Shown piece by piece: positions 16,113 through 25,262 of a stretch of 64,000 bases of DNA; positions within the stretch are counted from its first letter, which is position 1, and each line of letters begins with the position of its first letter. The notes under the pieces were generated by a model. That model was not told the DNA's origin. It saw nothing but the letters and a program-made list of their open reading frames with translations, and ran no database searches. This stretch comes from Gemmatimonadota bacterium (GTDB taxonomy: Bacteria > Gemmatimonadota > Gemmatimonadetes > Longimicrobiales > Gaopeijiaceae), in contig SKKN01000007.1 in the NCBI GenBank assembly GCA_007121455.1, positions 1 to 64,000 on the forward strand, given 5' to 3'. Made by a program: the position numbers and the translations under genes.

Positions 16113-16862
16113 GTGGAGATACTGGTCTGCGTCAAGCGGGTGCCCGATACGGAAACCAGAATTCGGATCGGCGACGGTGGCCGCTCCATCGACCCGAGCG
16201 GGGTCAAGTACGTTCTGAGTCCGTACGACGAGTTCGCCGTCGAAGCAGCACTTCGGACGAAGGAAGGTCTCGGGGAAGGGGAAGTCACGGTAACCACCTT
16301 CGGGGACGATGCGTCACAGGAAACGCTCCGCTCCGCGCTCGCGATGGGAGCGAACCGGGCCGTGCTCCTCGAGGGCGCCGCGACGATGGACGGCCTGACC
16401 ACCGCCAAGGTGCTCGCGACGGAGATCGAGGAAATGGATCCGCCTCTCGTCCTACTCGGCATGAAGGCCGCGGATGCGGACCAGCAGCAGGTGGGTCCGA
16501 TGCTCGCCACGCTCCTCGGCCGCCCGTGCGCCACAGCGGTTGCCGAGTTCGAGGTCGCCGACGGAAAGGTGGTGTGCCGCCGGGAAGTGGAAGGGGGGAC
16601 GGAGGTCCTCGAGCTGGACCTTCCGGCGGTCATCACCGTCACCAAGGGCGCGTACGAGCCGCGGTACGCTTCGCTCAAGGGAATCATGGCGGCGAAGCGG
16701 AAGCCCCTGGAGAAGAAGCCGGTCGATGTGCCCGAATCCGCACTCGTGGTGGAAGCCCTGGAGCCGCCTCCGGAGAAGGCGGCCGGACGCATCGTGGGTG
16801 AAGGCCCCGATGCGGTGGCCGAGTTGGTGCGACTCCTGAGAGAGGAAGCCAGGGTTCTCTGA
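16113..16862 (+). CDS. etfB: Electron transfer flavoprotein beta subunit
   Basis: The 249-residue protein matches EtfB: ILVCVKRVPDTE at the N-terminus, SPYDEFAVEAAL, and the AMP/FAD-associated segment LLGMKAADADQQQVGPMLA followed by LPAVITVTKGAYEPRY. The start is a GTG after a GGAGGAAT site. EtfB and EtfA form a soluble heterodimer that carries electrons from acyl-CoA and other dehydrogenases to the quinone pool through ETF:QO. It lies 85 bases before etfA and is presumably co-transcribed. The conserved RYASLKGIMAAKRKP is the recognition-loop region. Confidence 0.95.
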   Translation: MEILVCVKRVPDTETRIRIGDGGRSIDPSGVKYVLSPYDEFAVEAALRTKEGLGEGEVTVTTFGDDASQETLRSALAMGANRAVLLEGAATMDGLTTAKVLATEIEEMDPPLVLLGMKAADADQQQVGPMLATLLGRPCATAVAEFEVADGKVVCRREVEGGTEVLELDLPAVITVTKGAYEPRYASLKGIMAAKRKPLEKKPVDVPESALVVEALEPPPEKAAGRIVGEGPDAVAELVRLLREEARVL

Positions 16863-16947
16863 GAACCCGTGCATCGAGTCGAAGATGGGTGTCGGTCCTC
16901 GAAATCCGACACCGAAAAGCCCTAAATCGGATGGGAGACGGAGACGA

Positions 16948-17937
16948 ATGGGGAAGGTTCTGGCAGTGGTCGAACAGCGGGACGGGTCCGTGCGCTCCGG
17001 TGCCCGGGAAGTCATGTCTGCCGCGGCCCGTCTGGCCGAAGCGACCGGAGGGGAGGCCGACGCCCTCCTGATCGGCGGACCGGGCGTTGCCGGCTCGGCC
17101 GATCAACTCCGTGAATACGGAGCTGAGACGATTCGGGTGGTGGAGCACGAGGCGCTCGCAACCTACGCGGGCGAGGATCATGCTCGCGTCGTCGCAGACG
17201 AGGTCCGAGCGGGGGATTGGGCGGCCGTCCTCTTCTCAGCCACGATCCAGGGGAAGGACCTCGCGCCGCGAGTGGCAGCGCTCCTCGACGTGCCGCTGGC
17301 GCAGGATGCCACCGCGATCGAGGCGGAGGGAGACCGGTTCGAGGTCGTCCGGCCCGTGTATGCAGGCAAGGCGTTCGCCCGAGTCCGAATCGACGCGAGC
17401 CCAGTCCTGGCGTCTCTGCGGCCCAACGTCTTTCCGGCGGAGGAACGGCAGGGAGCGGGACGGGTGGAGAACGTATCCGTGGAAGTCGATCTCGCTGCCC
17501 GGAAGTCGCGGGTCGTGGAGTTCGAGGCCGCGGGTGGCGACATCCCCGACGTCGCGGAGGCGGCGATCGTCGTCTCCGGGGGGAGGGGGATGAAGGATCC
17601 GGAACACTGGCACCATCTCGAAACTCTTCGGGAGGCGCTCGGTCCCGAAGCCGGACTCGGGGCCTCTCGGGCCGTGGTCGATGCCGGATGGCGACCTCAT
17701 CCGGAGCAGGTGGGGCAGACCGGCAAGACCGTCGCCCCCAAGCTCTACTTCGCGATCGGCATCTCCGGGGCGATCCAGCACCTCGCAGGGATGCGAACGG
17801 CCGGGATCATCGTCGCGGTGAACAAGGATGCGGAGGCGCCCATCTTCAAGGTTGCGGACTATGGGGTGGTGGGGGATCTCTTCGAGGTCGTCCCCCGCCT
17901 CGCAGAGGAGATCCGCATGCTCCGGGCGGAGGGGTAG
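16948..17937 (+). CDS. etfA: Electron transfer flavoprotein alpha subunit
   Basis: The 329-residue partner of EtfB carries the FAD-binding C-terminal domain: [55 protein letters not shown] and [23 protein letters not shown]. The ATG at 16948 follows a GGAGACGGAGA site; an in-frame start at 16885 adds an unrelated 21-residue extension. It ends seven bases before the convergent LytM gene, with no clear terminator between them. Confidence 0.96.
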   Translation: MGKVLAVVEQRDGSVRSGAREVMSAAARLAEATGGEADALLIGGPGVAGSADQLREYGAETIRVVEHEALATYAGEDHARVVADEVRAGDWAAVLFSATIQGKDLAPRVAALLDVPLAQDATAIEAEGDRFEVVRPVYAGKAFARVRIDASPVLASLRPNVFPAEERQGAGRVENVSVEVDLAARKSRVVEFEAAGGDIPDVAEAAIVVSGGRGMKDPEHWHHLETLREALGPEAGLGASRAVVDAGWRPHPEQVGQTGKTVAPKLYFAIGISGAIQHLAGMRTAGIIVAVNKDAEAPIFKVADYGVVGDLFEVVPRLAEEIRMLRAEG

Positions 17938-17944
17938 CCGCTCT

Positions 17945-18394
17945 TCAGGGTCGCGGGTGCCCGCCCAGAAGCGGCACCGGATCGACGGGTCGGCCACGGC
18001 GCCACACCTCGAAGTGGAGGTGTGGGGCCGTGGCCGACCCCGTCATCCCGCTCAGCCCAATCACCTCGCCTCCACGGACGTGCGCTCCGGTCTGTACGTG
18101 GATCTCGGAGAGATGGGCGTAGACCGTGAGCAGTTCGCGGCCATGGTCCAGCCACACCACATTTCCAAATCCCCGCATCGTACCGCTGAAGCGAACCTGC
18201 GCCCGGGCCATCGCCCGCACGGGAGTTCCCTCCGGTGCCCGCAGATCCACACCGCGATGGATCTCTGGGAGAAAGGCTCTCCAACGGAAACCGAACGGAG
18301 AGGTCAGCGGCCCCTCCACCGGCCAGCGGGGGATCGAGCAGGCTGTGGAGGTGAGGAGGATCACCGCCAGGACCGGAATGCACAGGCGTCTCAT
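17945..18394 (-). CDS. M23 (LytM) family metallopeptidase, secreted or lipoprotein
   Basis: The 149-residue protein has a signal sequence ending in STAC (possible lipid Cys at 19; the lipobox is weak) and a compact LytM domain. The zinc and catalytic residues are intact: HRGVD (H46, D50), YAHLS (H93) and HLHFEV (H125, H127). It is therefore a probable active peptidoglycan endopeptidase, unlike the EnvC-like protein elsewhere in this window. Its ATG overlaps the moeA stop as ATGA, an odd functional pairing that suggests operon chance rather than shared pathway. Confidence 0.9.
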   Translation of the reverse strand: MRRLCIPVLAVILLTSTACSIPRWPVEGPLTSPFGFRWRAFLPEIHRGVDLRAPEGTPVRAMARAQVRFSGTMRGFGNVVWLDHGRELLTVYAHLSEIHVQTGAHVRGGEVIGLSGMTGSATAPHLHFEVWRRGRPVDPVPLLGGHPRP

Positions 18395-19698
18395 CGATGA
18401 GGCCCGGGATCCCCATGCCATCCCGGGCCCTCACCCAGGAGAATCACTTCGACTGCCTCCCCCTGCTCCACCGCTTCTTCGCCTTCACGGATGACCGCGA
18501 GGCCGTCGGCGCGGCCGAGTGAGCTCACCAGCCCTGAGCCCTGCGGCCCGGTTCGCTTCGTCACCCAGACCCCGTCCTCTTCCCGTTCGAGCTGCACCCG
18601 GAGGAATTGACGAAACCTGGAAGGGGAGGAGAGCCGCGTGCCTGCTCGGGCGTATACCACCGGCCTCCCGATTCGCGAATGTCCTCCCAGAAGGAGGGCG
18701 AAGGGTCGCACGAGGACCTGGAAGGTGACGAATGCGGAGACGGGGTTTCCGGGTAGACCGAACACAGGAAGCGGCTTCTCTCCGGGCCGAGGGAGCATCC
18801 CGAACCCGAACGGAGTGCCGGGACGAGCCCGGATCCGCCAGAAGTCGAGACGGAACCCCATCCGGTCCAGAACTCGCTTTACCAGATCGCCCTCGCCCAT
18901 GGATGCTCCTCCCACGGTGATGAGAGCGTCGGCTTCCATCCCCGCCAGGATCGCCTGCTTCAGGGCTCCCTCGTCGTCCCGCGCGATGCCGAGGGAAAGG
19001 GGCTCGCATCCCGCCCCGCGGAGCCCGGCGACCAGGGCCGGACCGTTCGAGTCGGCGAGCGCGTCACCGCTCCAGACGCGCTCGCTCTCCGTCGCGTCGA
19101 TGAGCTCGTCGCCGGTTGTGAGCACCGCGATTCGGGGGGTCCGTCGCACCTCGATCCGAGGGATGCCCAGAGCTGCCAGGAGGGCGACCGTGCCACTCCC
19201 CACAGGAGTTCCGGCAGGAAGCACCTGCTCCCCCTTCTCGACATCCTCTCCCCGAGGCCGAACGTGACGGCCTCGGTCCCTGTCGTCCAGGATCATAACC
19301 CGTCCCGTTTCTCGCTCCCGGTCGGTGTCTTCCACGCGAACCACCCCGTCCGCTCCGGTGGGAACGGGTCCGCCGGTCATGATTCGAACCGCCTGGCCCC
19401 GGGCCACTCGGCCCGTCCATCCGCTTCCTGGACGGGATATCCCGACGACCGTAAGCGGTGTCGGCGCAGCTTCGGATGACCCCTCGACGTCCTCACCGCG
19501 CACCGCATAGCCATCCATCGCGCTGTTGTCGTGCCGGGGCAGGGTGAGGGGGCTGATCACGGGCCGGGCGAGGACCCGGCCGAGCGCGCTGGAAAGCGGG
19601 ATTTCCTCGACCGGAAGGGATGAAGCGGATCGAAGGATCCGCTCGAGCGCCTCGTCGTAGGAAAGCCAGTCTGCCGGACGGTCTTCGAATTCCGTCAT
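18391..19698 (-). CDS. moeA: Molybdopterin molybdenumtransferase MoeA
   Basis: The 435-residue protein matches MoeA, which inserts molybdate into adenylylated molybdopterin. Motifs are LPRHDNSAMDGYAVR, VRIMTGGPVPTGADGVVRVED, the RPRGEDV block, VLTTGDEL, the MPT-binding TVGGASMGEGD and FGLPGNPVSAFVTF. N-terminal domain, central MoCF domain and C-terminal domain IV are all present at normal length. It is coupled to the downstream LytM gene. MoaC is encoded separately at 33.5 kb, so the Moco genes are scattered. Confidence 0.95.
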   Translation of the reverse strand: MTEFEDRPADWLSYDEALERILRSASSLPVEEIPLSSALGRVLARPVISPLTLPRHDNSAMDGYAVRGEDVEGSSEAAPTPLTVVGISRPGSGWTGRVARGQAVRIMTGGPVPTGADGVVRVEDTDRERETGRVMILDDRDRGRHVRPRGEDVEKGEQVLPAGTPVGSGTVALLAALGIPRIEVRRTPRIAVLTTGDELIDATESERVWSGDALADSNGPALVAGLRGAGCEPLSLGIARDDEGALKQAILAGMEADALITVGGASMGEGDLVKRVLDRMGFRLDFWRIRARPGTPFGFGMLPRPGEKPLPVFGLPGNPVSAFVTFQVLVRPFALLLGGHSRIGRPVVYARAGTRLSSPSRFRQFLRVQLEREEDGVWVTKRTGPQGSGLVSSLGRADGLAVIREGEEAVEQGEAVEVILLGEGPGWHGDPGPHR

Positions 19699-19759
19699 CG
19701 CCCCGGAGTCTCCTTCGGTTCGTTGGAAGGGAGAAAGCTGTCCCCGGAGGGGCCGGAGA

Positions 19760-20458
19760 TCAGAGCCGGTACGTCAGCGCCAAAGTGAACATTGGGCTCG
19801 CCACCCATTCCTGTTCCGGAATGGGCCCGAGCTCGTCCTCGAGTCCAGCGAAGCCTCGGGGCGTTCCGAGCCTCCAGAAGTGAAGGGAGGTCTCCCCGCG
19901 AAGCCCGATCCGCTCAAAGGGCAGCCATCGAACACCCGCAGCCCCAACCCCCATGAACGCGGGTCCAAACCGGAAATCCAGCTCCGCCTCGATCGGCAGA
20001 TCTTCCACATCAACGGATCGCGCGTCGATCGCCGCACCGAGACCGACCGATCCGTAGGGGCTGAAATTCCTCCAGGTTCTGGGGCCGGTCAGGCTGAATC
20101 GAAGCCGCACGTCGGCTCCGAGGACGAACGAATCCACATCCTGGAGGACCTGGTCTGCTTCATCCTCCCGGGGGTCCACGATGTGACGGGTCGTCGGCAG
20201 GCCGAAGCCGATGGCCTCGAAGGCGAGCGGCCCTCCACCGAGCTTGATCGAGTAACGCGCCCCGTACGCAACGCCCGCGTCGGGACCGAGGGAGAACCGA
20301 CCTCGGTCCGACTCCATGTGTCCCGCGAAGATTCCGAACTCCTGCCGCGTGTCGATGAAATCGTACGGAGAGGGGATGACCTGAGCTTCCAGGGGGGACG
20401 TACCCCCAACGACGGTCAGGGAAAGGGCGACCAGGAGCGAACCGCGTATTCTGAGCAT
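19760..20458 (-). CDS. Outer-membrane beta-barrel protein, unknown function
   Basis: The 232-residue protein has a signal peptide (hydrophobic core about residues 6-20, cleavage near LEAQ) and alternating hydrophobic/polar strands rich in Gly, Phe and Tyr. It ends in TLALTYRL, an aromatic-containing amphipathic terminal strand typical of outer-membrane barrels. I recognise no specific family. The ATG at 20458 places the start just before the signal peptide. It is divergent from the triple-SH3 gene and upstream of moeA. Confidence 0.7.
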   Translation of the reverse strand: MLRIRGSLLVALSLTVVGGTSPLEAQVIPSPYDFIDTRQEFGIFAGHMESDRGRFSLGPDAGVAYGARYSIKLGGGPLAFEAIGFGLPTTRHIVDPREDEADQVLQDVDSFVLGADVRLRFSLTGPRTWRNFSPYGSVGLGAAIDARSVDVEDLPIEAELDFRFGPAFMGVGAAGVRWLPFERIGLRGETSLHFWRLGTPRGFAGLEDELGPIPEQEWVASPMFTLALTYRL

Positions 20459-20537
20459 ACTGTACCCTGTCTGGGGGTTGTGTCCCGCGACCTGAACCCG
20501 CCTGAATCGCTCAGAACGGAACTTTGATCTCTCTAAG

Positions 20538-20549
20538 CGCACGCGTGCG
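20538..20549. promoter_or_regulatory. 12-bp palindrome in a divergent intergenic region
   Basis: CGCACGCGTGCG is a perfect 12-base palindrome between the divergent outer-membrane protein and SH3-protein genes. It could be an operator for a dimeric regulator, but short GC palindromes also arise by chance in such a genome. No promoter elements are clear around it. Confidence 0.2.
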
Positions 20550-20721
20550 AGCCTCCGGCGGCATGATCGGCGTGCCGGAAGCTACGCGTGGGGGCAGAGA
20601 GCTTCAAGGCGAACGCGCCGTCCGCCGTGAAATCGAGCCGATTGACGACCACCGAGGGCATCCACACATTGAACCACTTCATCGGTCCATCGAACCCACC
20701 GCTCCCCGCACTCCGTTCACA

Positions 20722-21777
20722 GTGAGCCGCATCGAGATCTCTCCTCTTCGGATCCCCAGGTCCGCACTTTTCCTCGTATTGGGGACGATCCTCGTTCCGC
20801 TCGGGTTCCCCGCGCCGTCGCTCGATGCTCAGGACGCGGAGGTGAGGACCGAGGAGAACGTCCGGGCCGCCCCTAACGGGACGGTCCTCGGACAACTTCG
20901 CGAGGGCGCCCCGATGCACGTCTTCCAGGAACAGGGTGATTGGCTCCGGGCCGGCGTCGAAGGTTGGATCTGGATGCGGTCCCTGCAGGTGCACGGGGAG
21001 GGGGACTTCGATCTCATCGTCTCCGCCCAGGATGGCGAGAATCTGCGTCTGGAGCCGCAGGGGCGGATCATCGGGCGGTTCGAGCAGGGCAGCCTTCTGG
21101 AAGAGTTGGAGCGGATCCCCGGATGGGTACGGGTCCGGAGGGAGATATGGATCTGGCAGCCGTCGGTGGAGATGGGGGTGGCGGAAGCAGCGGAGGCAGA
21201 GAGCGAGCTCGCCGACGGCGGAGCCGAAGCCGAGGCCCTCGACGCGTCGGCTGACACGCCGCTTTCCGAGGATGACGGCGAGATCCCGATCCTTTCGAGC
21301 CCGGCCGGGGACAGCATCGGTCTGGCGAGGAGCGGAGCCGACCTCCAGATCCTCTCCCGGGAGGGGACCTGGGGGCGTGTCCGGCTCGAGGGGTGGGTTC
21401 AGCTCCCCGAATTCCAGGAAGAGGGGGTCGCAGCGGAGGCAGATGTTCAGCGGGTGTCCCCGGAGGCGATCTCCGAGGATCCCGACCGGTATCGCGCCCA
21501 GCTCGTCGACCTTCCTCTCCAGTACATTTCCGTGGAACAGGCCGAGCGCGCGCGCTCGGACGACTTCTACGAAGGGGAACCCTTCCTCTTGATGCGAGCC
21601 GTAGAGGGCGCGAGAATTTTCGTCTACGTGGCGATTCCCCCCGAACGGCTGGCCGAGGTCGACGGGCTCCTTCCACTCGAGGAGGTTCGGATCATCGGCA
21701 GGATACGGACGCCGGCCGCGTCTCTCACCGGAAGTCCGGTGCTGGACCTTCTGGAGTTGAGGCGCAGTCCGCGCTGA
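20722..21777 (+). CDS. Secreted protein with three SH3-like domains
   Basis: The 351-residue protein begins at a GTG (20722) with a signal peptide ending near SLDAQD. Three bacterial SH3-like units follow: about residues 38-84 (ENVRAAPNGTVLGQL to GWIWMRSLQ), about 92-140 (ENLRLEPQGRIIGRF to REIWIW) and about 192-240 (EIPILSSPAGDSIGLA to GWVQLPEF), with an acidic Ala/Glu linker before the third. The C-terminal 110 residues are beta-rich and unassigned. SH3b domains often bind peptidoglycan, which suggests a periplasmic or envelope role. The ribosome-binding site is weak. Confidence 0.7.
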   Translation: MSRIEISPLRIPRSALFLVLGTILVPLGFPAPSLDAQDAEVRTEENVRAAPNGTVLGQLREGAPMHVFQEQGDWLRAGVEGWIWMRSLQVHGEGDFDLIVSAQDGENLRLEPQGRIIGRFEQGSLLEELERIPGWVRVRREIWIWQPSVEMGVAEAAEAESELADGGAEAEALDASADTPLSEDDGEIPILSSPAGDSIGLARSGADLQILSREGTWGRVRLEGWVQLPEFQEEGVAAEADVQRVSPEAISEDPDRYRAQLVDLPLQYISVEQAERARSDDFYEGEPFLLMRAVEGARIFVYVAIPPERLAEVDGLLPLEEVRIIGRIRTPAASLTGSPVLDLLELRRSPR

Positions 21778-21882
21778 CTCCGGCGACGGGCCGCCACCCC
21801 CGCCGGATCTGAATCTTTCGCAGCCGTGCGTCGTAGGGATCAGGGACGGGTGTCCCACTCACAGTCCCATTCGGACGAGGCG

Positions 21883-22707
21883 ATGTACTGTAGATTCTGT
21901 GGGCAGGAGAACGACGATCCGGGGCGGCCGTGCCCATCCTGCGGCCGCGCGGATTCGGAGATGCCGACGGGGCGCTCTGTGCCTCGTGAGCCCGCTCCTC
22001 CGGTACGTCCGCTTGCCCGCTGCCCTGCGTGTGGCTTCCATGGGCAGGGTGTTCCGTATTTCCGCCGCACCTCACACGTCTTCCTTCTGATCGGTGCGAC
22101 CGTCTTCACCTATGGGGTCGGTGGGCTTCTCTACTGGCTGGTGAAGCGTCGGGCGCGCGTCTGCCCCAACTGTGGGCTCGACTGGGACCGCGCATCCCGT
22201 GCACCTTCAGCGCCCTTCGAGCTCAGCTCCGGGGAGCCGGTGGTGGAAGGAGAGGGGCTGCCGAGCCCCGGGGGCACCCGGCGCGTCGTGGGGGTCGGCA
22301 CGCTCCTGGTGGCCATGCTGCTGGCACTGATCGGGATCGTCGATGGCGTCGATGCGGTCCTGCTCGCCGTCGGTGGAACGCTGGCCGGCGCGGGAGCGGT
22401 CACCTTTTGGTGGGGGTGGAACTCGATGCAGGCGCGCCGGGAAGAGTTGATGTCTCGCCTGCAGAGTCAGGCGCTTCGGCTCGCTGCACGGCAGGGAGGA
22501 AGGCTGACCGTCACGGAGGTCGCGCACGAGCTCGACCTCTCCCTTCCCGCGGCTGAACGGATCCTCGTCTCGATGGAGGATGGGTTCCGGGTGCGATCTG
22601 AGGTGACGAAACAAGGTCTTCTCCTCTTCGAATTTCCGGAGCTCCTCCATCCGGGAGGAGCCCCGTCCCCGGGTGGGGAGGAAGCGGGGAGGGAGTTGCC
22701 TCGATGA
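21883..22707 (+). CDS. Zinc-ribbon membrane protein with C-terminal winged helix
   Basis: The 274-residue protein starts with a zinc ribbon (YCRFCG and CPSCG, Cys 3, 6, 17, 20). A second split ribbon is interrupted by a membrane segment: CPACG, then a TM helix (SHVFLLIGATVFTYGVGGLLYW), then CPNCG. Two more TM helices follow (VGTLLVAMLLALIGIV; AVLLAVGGTLAGAGAVTFWW). The C-terminus is helix-turn-helix-like (GRLTVTEVAHELDLSLPAAERILVSM). The arrangement suggests a membrane-tethered sensor or regulator, but no named family is recognised. The start at MYCRFCG (21883) is preferred over an upstream one. Two small paralogues follow. Confidence 0.6.
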   Translation: MYCRFCGQENDDPGRPCPSCGRADSEMPTGRSVPREPAPPVRPLARCPACGFHGQGVPYFRRTSHVFLLIGATVFTYGVGGLLYWLVKRRARVCPNCGLDWDRASRAPSAPFELSSGEPVVEGEGLPSPGGTRRVVGVGTLLVAMLLALIGIVDGVDAVLLAVGGTLAGAGAVTFWWGWNSMQARREELMSRLQSQALRLAARQGGRLTVTEVAHELDLSLPAAERILVSMEDGFRVRSEVTKQGLLLFEFPELLHPGGAPSPGGEEAGRELPR

Positions 22708-22728
22708 GCAGAAACTCGGATCGTATGC

Positions 22729-22959
22729 ATGCGTAAGTTCGTGGACGAGCGGGGATGGCGGTGGGATGTGATCGTGGGCCGCGAGTCGTGGGGGAGCTTG
22801 TATGCACTGTTCATTCCCGGGGCGGGAGTGACAGCCCAGCCGAGACAGGCCCTTCTGGATGCGGTGAGCCTTCAGGCCGCGAACGAGGCGATTGACACCA
22901 TGCACATGCAGGAGCTCCGCCGGCTCTTCGAACGTTCCGAGCCCAAGGAAACAGGATGA
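22729..22959 (+). CDS. Small conserved-looking protein, paralogue of the next gene
   Basis: The 76-residue cytosolic-looking protein begins MRKFVDERGWRWDVIV and ends in a helix, TMHMQELRRLFERSEP. It resembles the next small protein in layout: MRxF, GxRW, a beta segment and a C-terminal helix ending in M..ELRR. No known family is recognised. It starts 21 bases after the zinc-ribbon gene, so it is likely co-transcribed. Confidence 0.55.
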   Translation: MRKFVDERGWRWDVIVGRESWGSLYALFIPGAGVTAQPRQALLDAVSLQAANEAIDTMHMQELRRLFERSEPKETG

Positions 22960-23029
22960 CCGGCTTTGCAAGCCGCTCCTGCGACGAAGACTGCCGGAGC
23001 ATCACGAAAGAACTTAGGAGAAATAGGAA

Positions 23030-23281
23030 ATGAGAGAGTTCGAGAGCCACGACGGCAGCAGGTGGAAGGCTTCCGTCCGTCAGCATGAAGGGCCTGACTA
23101 CAAGGGCCGGTATCACTTTTCCGTGTGGCCGGCGGGGGGGTCGGAGGAGGAAGCAGTTCCACTCCCCGAGATTCGATGGAACAGCGAGAAGACGGCCCGT
23201 CGCACTCTGGAAAGCATGTCCGACGTGGAGCTGCGCCGGCGCCTTCGGTCCGCGCTCGGCCGGAGACCGGCGGCCTTTTAG
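23030..23281 (+). CDS. Small protein, second tandem paralogue
   Basis: The 83-residue protein begins MREFESHDGSRWKASV and ends MSDVELRRRLRSALGRR, matching the preceding small protein at both ends. The middle differs, with a YHFSVWP strand and an acidic stretch. AGGAGAAATAGGAA lies just upstream. The pair looks like an old tandem duplication; function unknown. The 180 bases beyond it, up to the dacB stop, show only imperfect ACGACGAGG repeats and no gene. Confidence 0.6.
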   Translation: MREFESHDGSRWKASVRQHEGPDYKGRYHFSVWPAGGSEEEAVPLPEIRWNSEKTARRTLESMSDVELRRRLRSALGRRPAAF

Positions 23282-23460
23282 TGGAGTGTCGCAGAAGTCA
23301 CGTGAGCACCGAGAGTGTCAAAGCCCGCTCCAGGTAGGCGCGACGACGAGGCATAGCACCGCTACGACGAGGAGTATAGTAGCTCCCTCTTCGTTCCTGC
23401 GACGGGGAGTGGACGGCGCTCACCACACCCTCCAAGCGGAAGCCGGGACCCGCTCGGCCC

Positions 23461-25170
23461 TCACCGAGGGGCCGGCAGCGGCATTCCAACGGGTGGAGAC
23501 GATCGGCGAAACCCGGCGAGCTCGGCTCCGATCTCGTCCTCGATTCTCTTGAATGCCCACGGGGATGGCACCTCGTTCCCGATGATGCTGAAGAGCACCG
23601 GCTCCCCCGATCGGGTCTGCACGATTCCGCTCAGAGCAGACGCCCTCCGGATCGTGCCTGTCTTGGCGCGGAGGTTGCCGGCGGCGGCGGTCTGATACAT
23701 CCGCCGAAGCTCACGCGGGTTTCCGGCCTCCGGCAGGGTCGACCAGAATGCCTCTCCATGGGGCGACGTCTCCATGAAGTCGAGGACCGCTACGAGGTGG
23801 CGGGCCGATACCCGATTCTCCCGGGACAGCCCGGATCCATCCTCGATCTGGATTTCGGAGACGTCCAGCCCTACGACTCTTTCCAGGAAGCGCTGCACCG
23901 TCGCCCTGCCGCCGTCGAATGTGCCGTCCGCGAGAACGGCCTGGCCCAGCGCGAGAAAAATGAGTTCCGCATACAGGTTGTTGCTGCGCTTATTGACCAC
24001 CTCGAGGAGGTCGAGGAGTGGAGGAGAGCGATGGACCGCGAGCACACGCGGTGCCTGCACCTCGGAACGGAAGCGAGGGGCCCACAGGTGGGGCTCGGTG
24101 GTCCCTCCCTCCGTGTCGTCGCGCAGGCCGCGGGAGCGGCCCGAAACCACGATTCCCTCCTCGAAGAGGACATTGCGAAAGACCGAGGCCGCGAACGCGG
24201 TGGGGTCGCCCACCGGGATCACCCGCCACGCCTCGGGAGCGCCGACCCGGAGGTTTCCGCTGATCTGGATCGAGTCTTCGAACCGGCCACGATCCACGAT
24301 GAGCGGCCTTCCGGGTGGGCCGTCGACCGTGGTGGCATCGTTCACGATCGGAAGGTCGACCTCCTCCGGGATGGTCTGAACGCGCGCCGGAGTCCCTGGG
24401 ACCAGCCCGGGCCCGACCCGCAGGGTGACCACGTTCTCGTTGAAAGAGAGCGCGGAAACCGGTGCGGAATAGGCGTTGTTGAAGTTGTTGGGATCCCATG
24501 ATCCGGGAACCCCTGCTTCCTGAAAGAAGCTTCCGTCTCCGACCACGTCCCCCTCGATCCGGTGGATTCCCTGGTTGCGGAGCTCCTGTGCCAGTGCCTC
24601 CAGAGCCTCCGTGCGGCGGGAGTGAAATCGGTCGGAGAGGGCAGGGTCTCCCGTACCATACAGAACGAGATCGCCGGTCAAGACCCCGTCCTGCACCGCT
24701 CCCTCGGTGATCACGTATGTGGGAAAGCGGAAGTCGGATCCGAGGTAGTGGAGCGCGGCGGCGGAGGTCAGGACCTTCATGTTCGACGCGGGTGCGAGCG
24801 GGAGGTCCGCGTTTCGCGCGAACAGGGTATCGCCATGTTGCAGAGAAACCGCGAGGACGGCCCATTCGCTTCCGGGGAAGCGGGTGGTGGGGAGGGTCCG
24901 CTCGATTCGGCTGCGGAGGGCATCGTCACTGGATCGCACCCGGGCGTCCGCTTCGGCGTCCCGTCGGACGGTGGTGGCTGGGAGTGGAAGGCCCTCGGGA
25001 GAGGTGCCCGTGGAGGGCTCGGTCGGAGTGGCTTCGGCGAGGGGAGGAGTCGGATCGGCGAGGAAGGGCGCCAGGAGGGGCTCGCCGCCATAGGATCCCG
25101 GGAGAAGCGTTGCAGCAGTGATCAGCCCTGCTACTGCGAGGCCCGCGCTCCCCCAGAATCTGGCTCCCAC
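23461..25170 (-). CDS. dacB: D-alanyl-D-alanine carboxypeptidase/endopeptidase (PBP4 type)
   Basis: The 569-residue periplasmic protein matches class C PBPs (DacB/PBP4). A signal or anchor segment lies at about residues 9-26, then a Pro/Thr-rich spacer. The active-site motifs are SNMK within APASNMKVLT, SNN within VNKRSNNLYAELIF, and KTGT within LRAKTGTIRRASALSG. The inserted domain between the first two motifs is also present. It trims or cleaves peptidoglycan cross-links. The start is GTG; the second of two GTG codons (25170) has correct spacing from GGGAGG. It follows the perR-like gene on the same strand. Confidence 0.93.
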   Translation of the reverse strand: MGARFWGSAGLAVAGLITAATLLPGSYGGEPLLAPFLADPTPPLAEATPTEPSTGTSPEGLPLPATTVRRDAEADARVRSSDDALRSRIERTLPTTRFPGSEWAVLAVSLQHGDTLFARNADLPLAPASNMKVLTSAAALHYLGSDFRFPTYVITEGAVQDGVLTGDLVLYGTGDPALSDRFHSRRTEALEALAQELRNQGIHRIEGDVVGDGSFFQEAGVPGSWDPNNFNNAYSAPVSALSFNENVVTLRVGPGLVPGTPARVQTIPEEVDLPIVNDATTVDGPPGRPLIVDRGRFEDSIQISGNLRVGAPEAWRVIPVGDPTAFAASVFRNVLFEEGIVVSGRSRGLRDDTEGGTTEPHLWAPRFRSEVQAPRVLAVHRSPPLLDLLEVVNKRSNNLYAELIFLALGQAVLADGTFDGGRATVQRFLERVVGLDVSEIQIEDGSGLSRENRVSARHLVAVLDFMETSPHGEAFWSTLPEAGNPRELRRMYQTAAAGNLRAKTGTIRRASALSGIVQTRSGEPVLFSIIGNEVPSPWAFKRIEDEIGAELAGFRRSSPPVGMPLPAPR

Positions 25171-25262
25171 GCTCACACCTCCCGCTGCTCTTCGGTTTCT
25201 TCCGGCTTCTCAGGGACCTGCGATCAAGGGGAACCTACCGGTCCTGCCTGTGCCCGACGAGG

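Noticed and set aside
20538-20549. 12-bp palindrome as a definite operator
   Set aside because: It may be chance in GC-rich DNA; kept only as a low-confidence regulatory feature.
23340-23390. Repeated ACGACGAGG units suggestive of a repeat array
   Set aside because: Only two imperfect copies occur at one spacing; no CRISPR-like repeat/spacer pattern.
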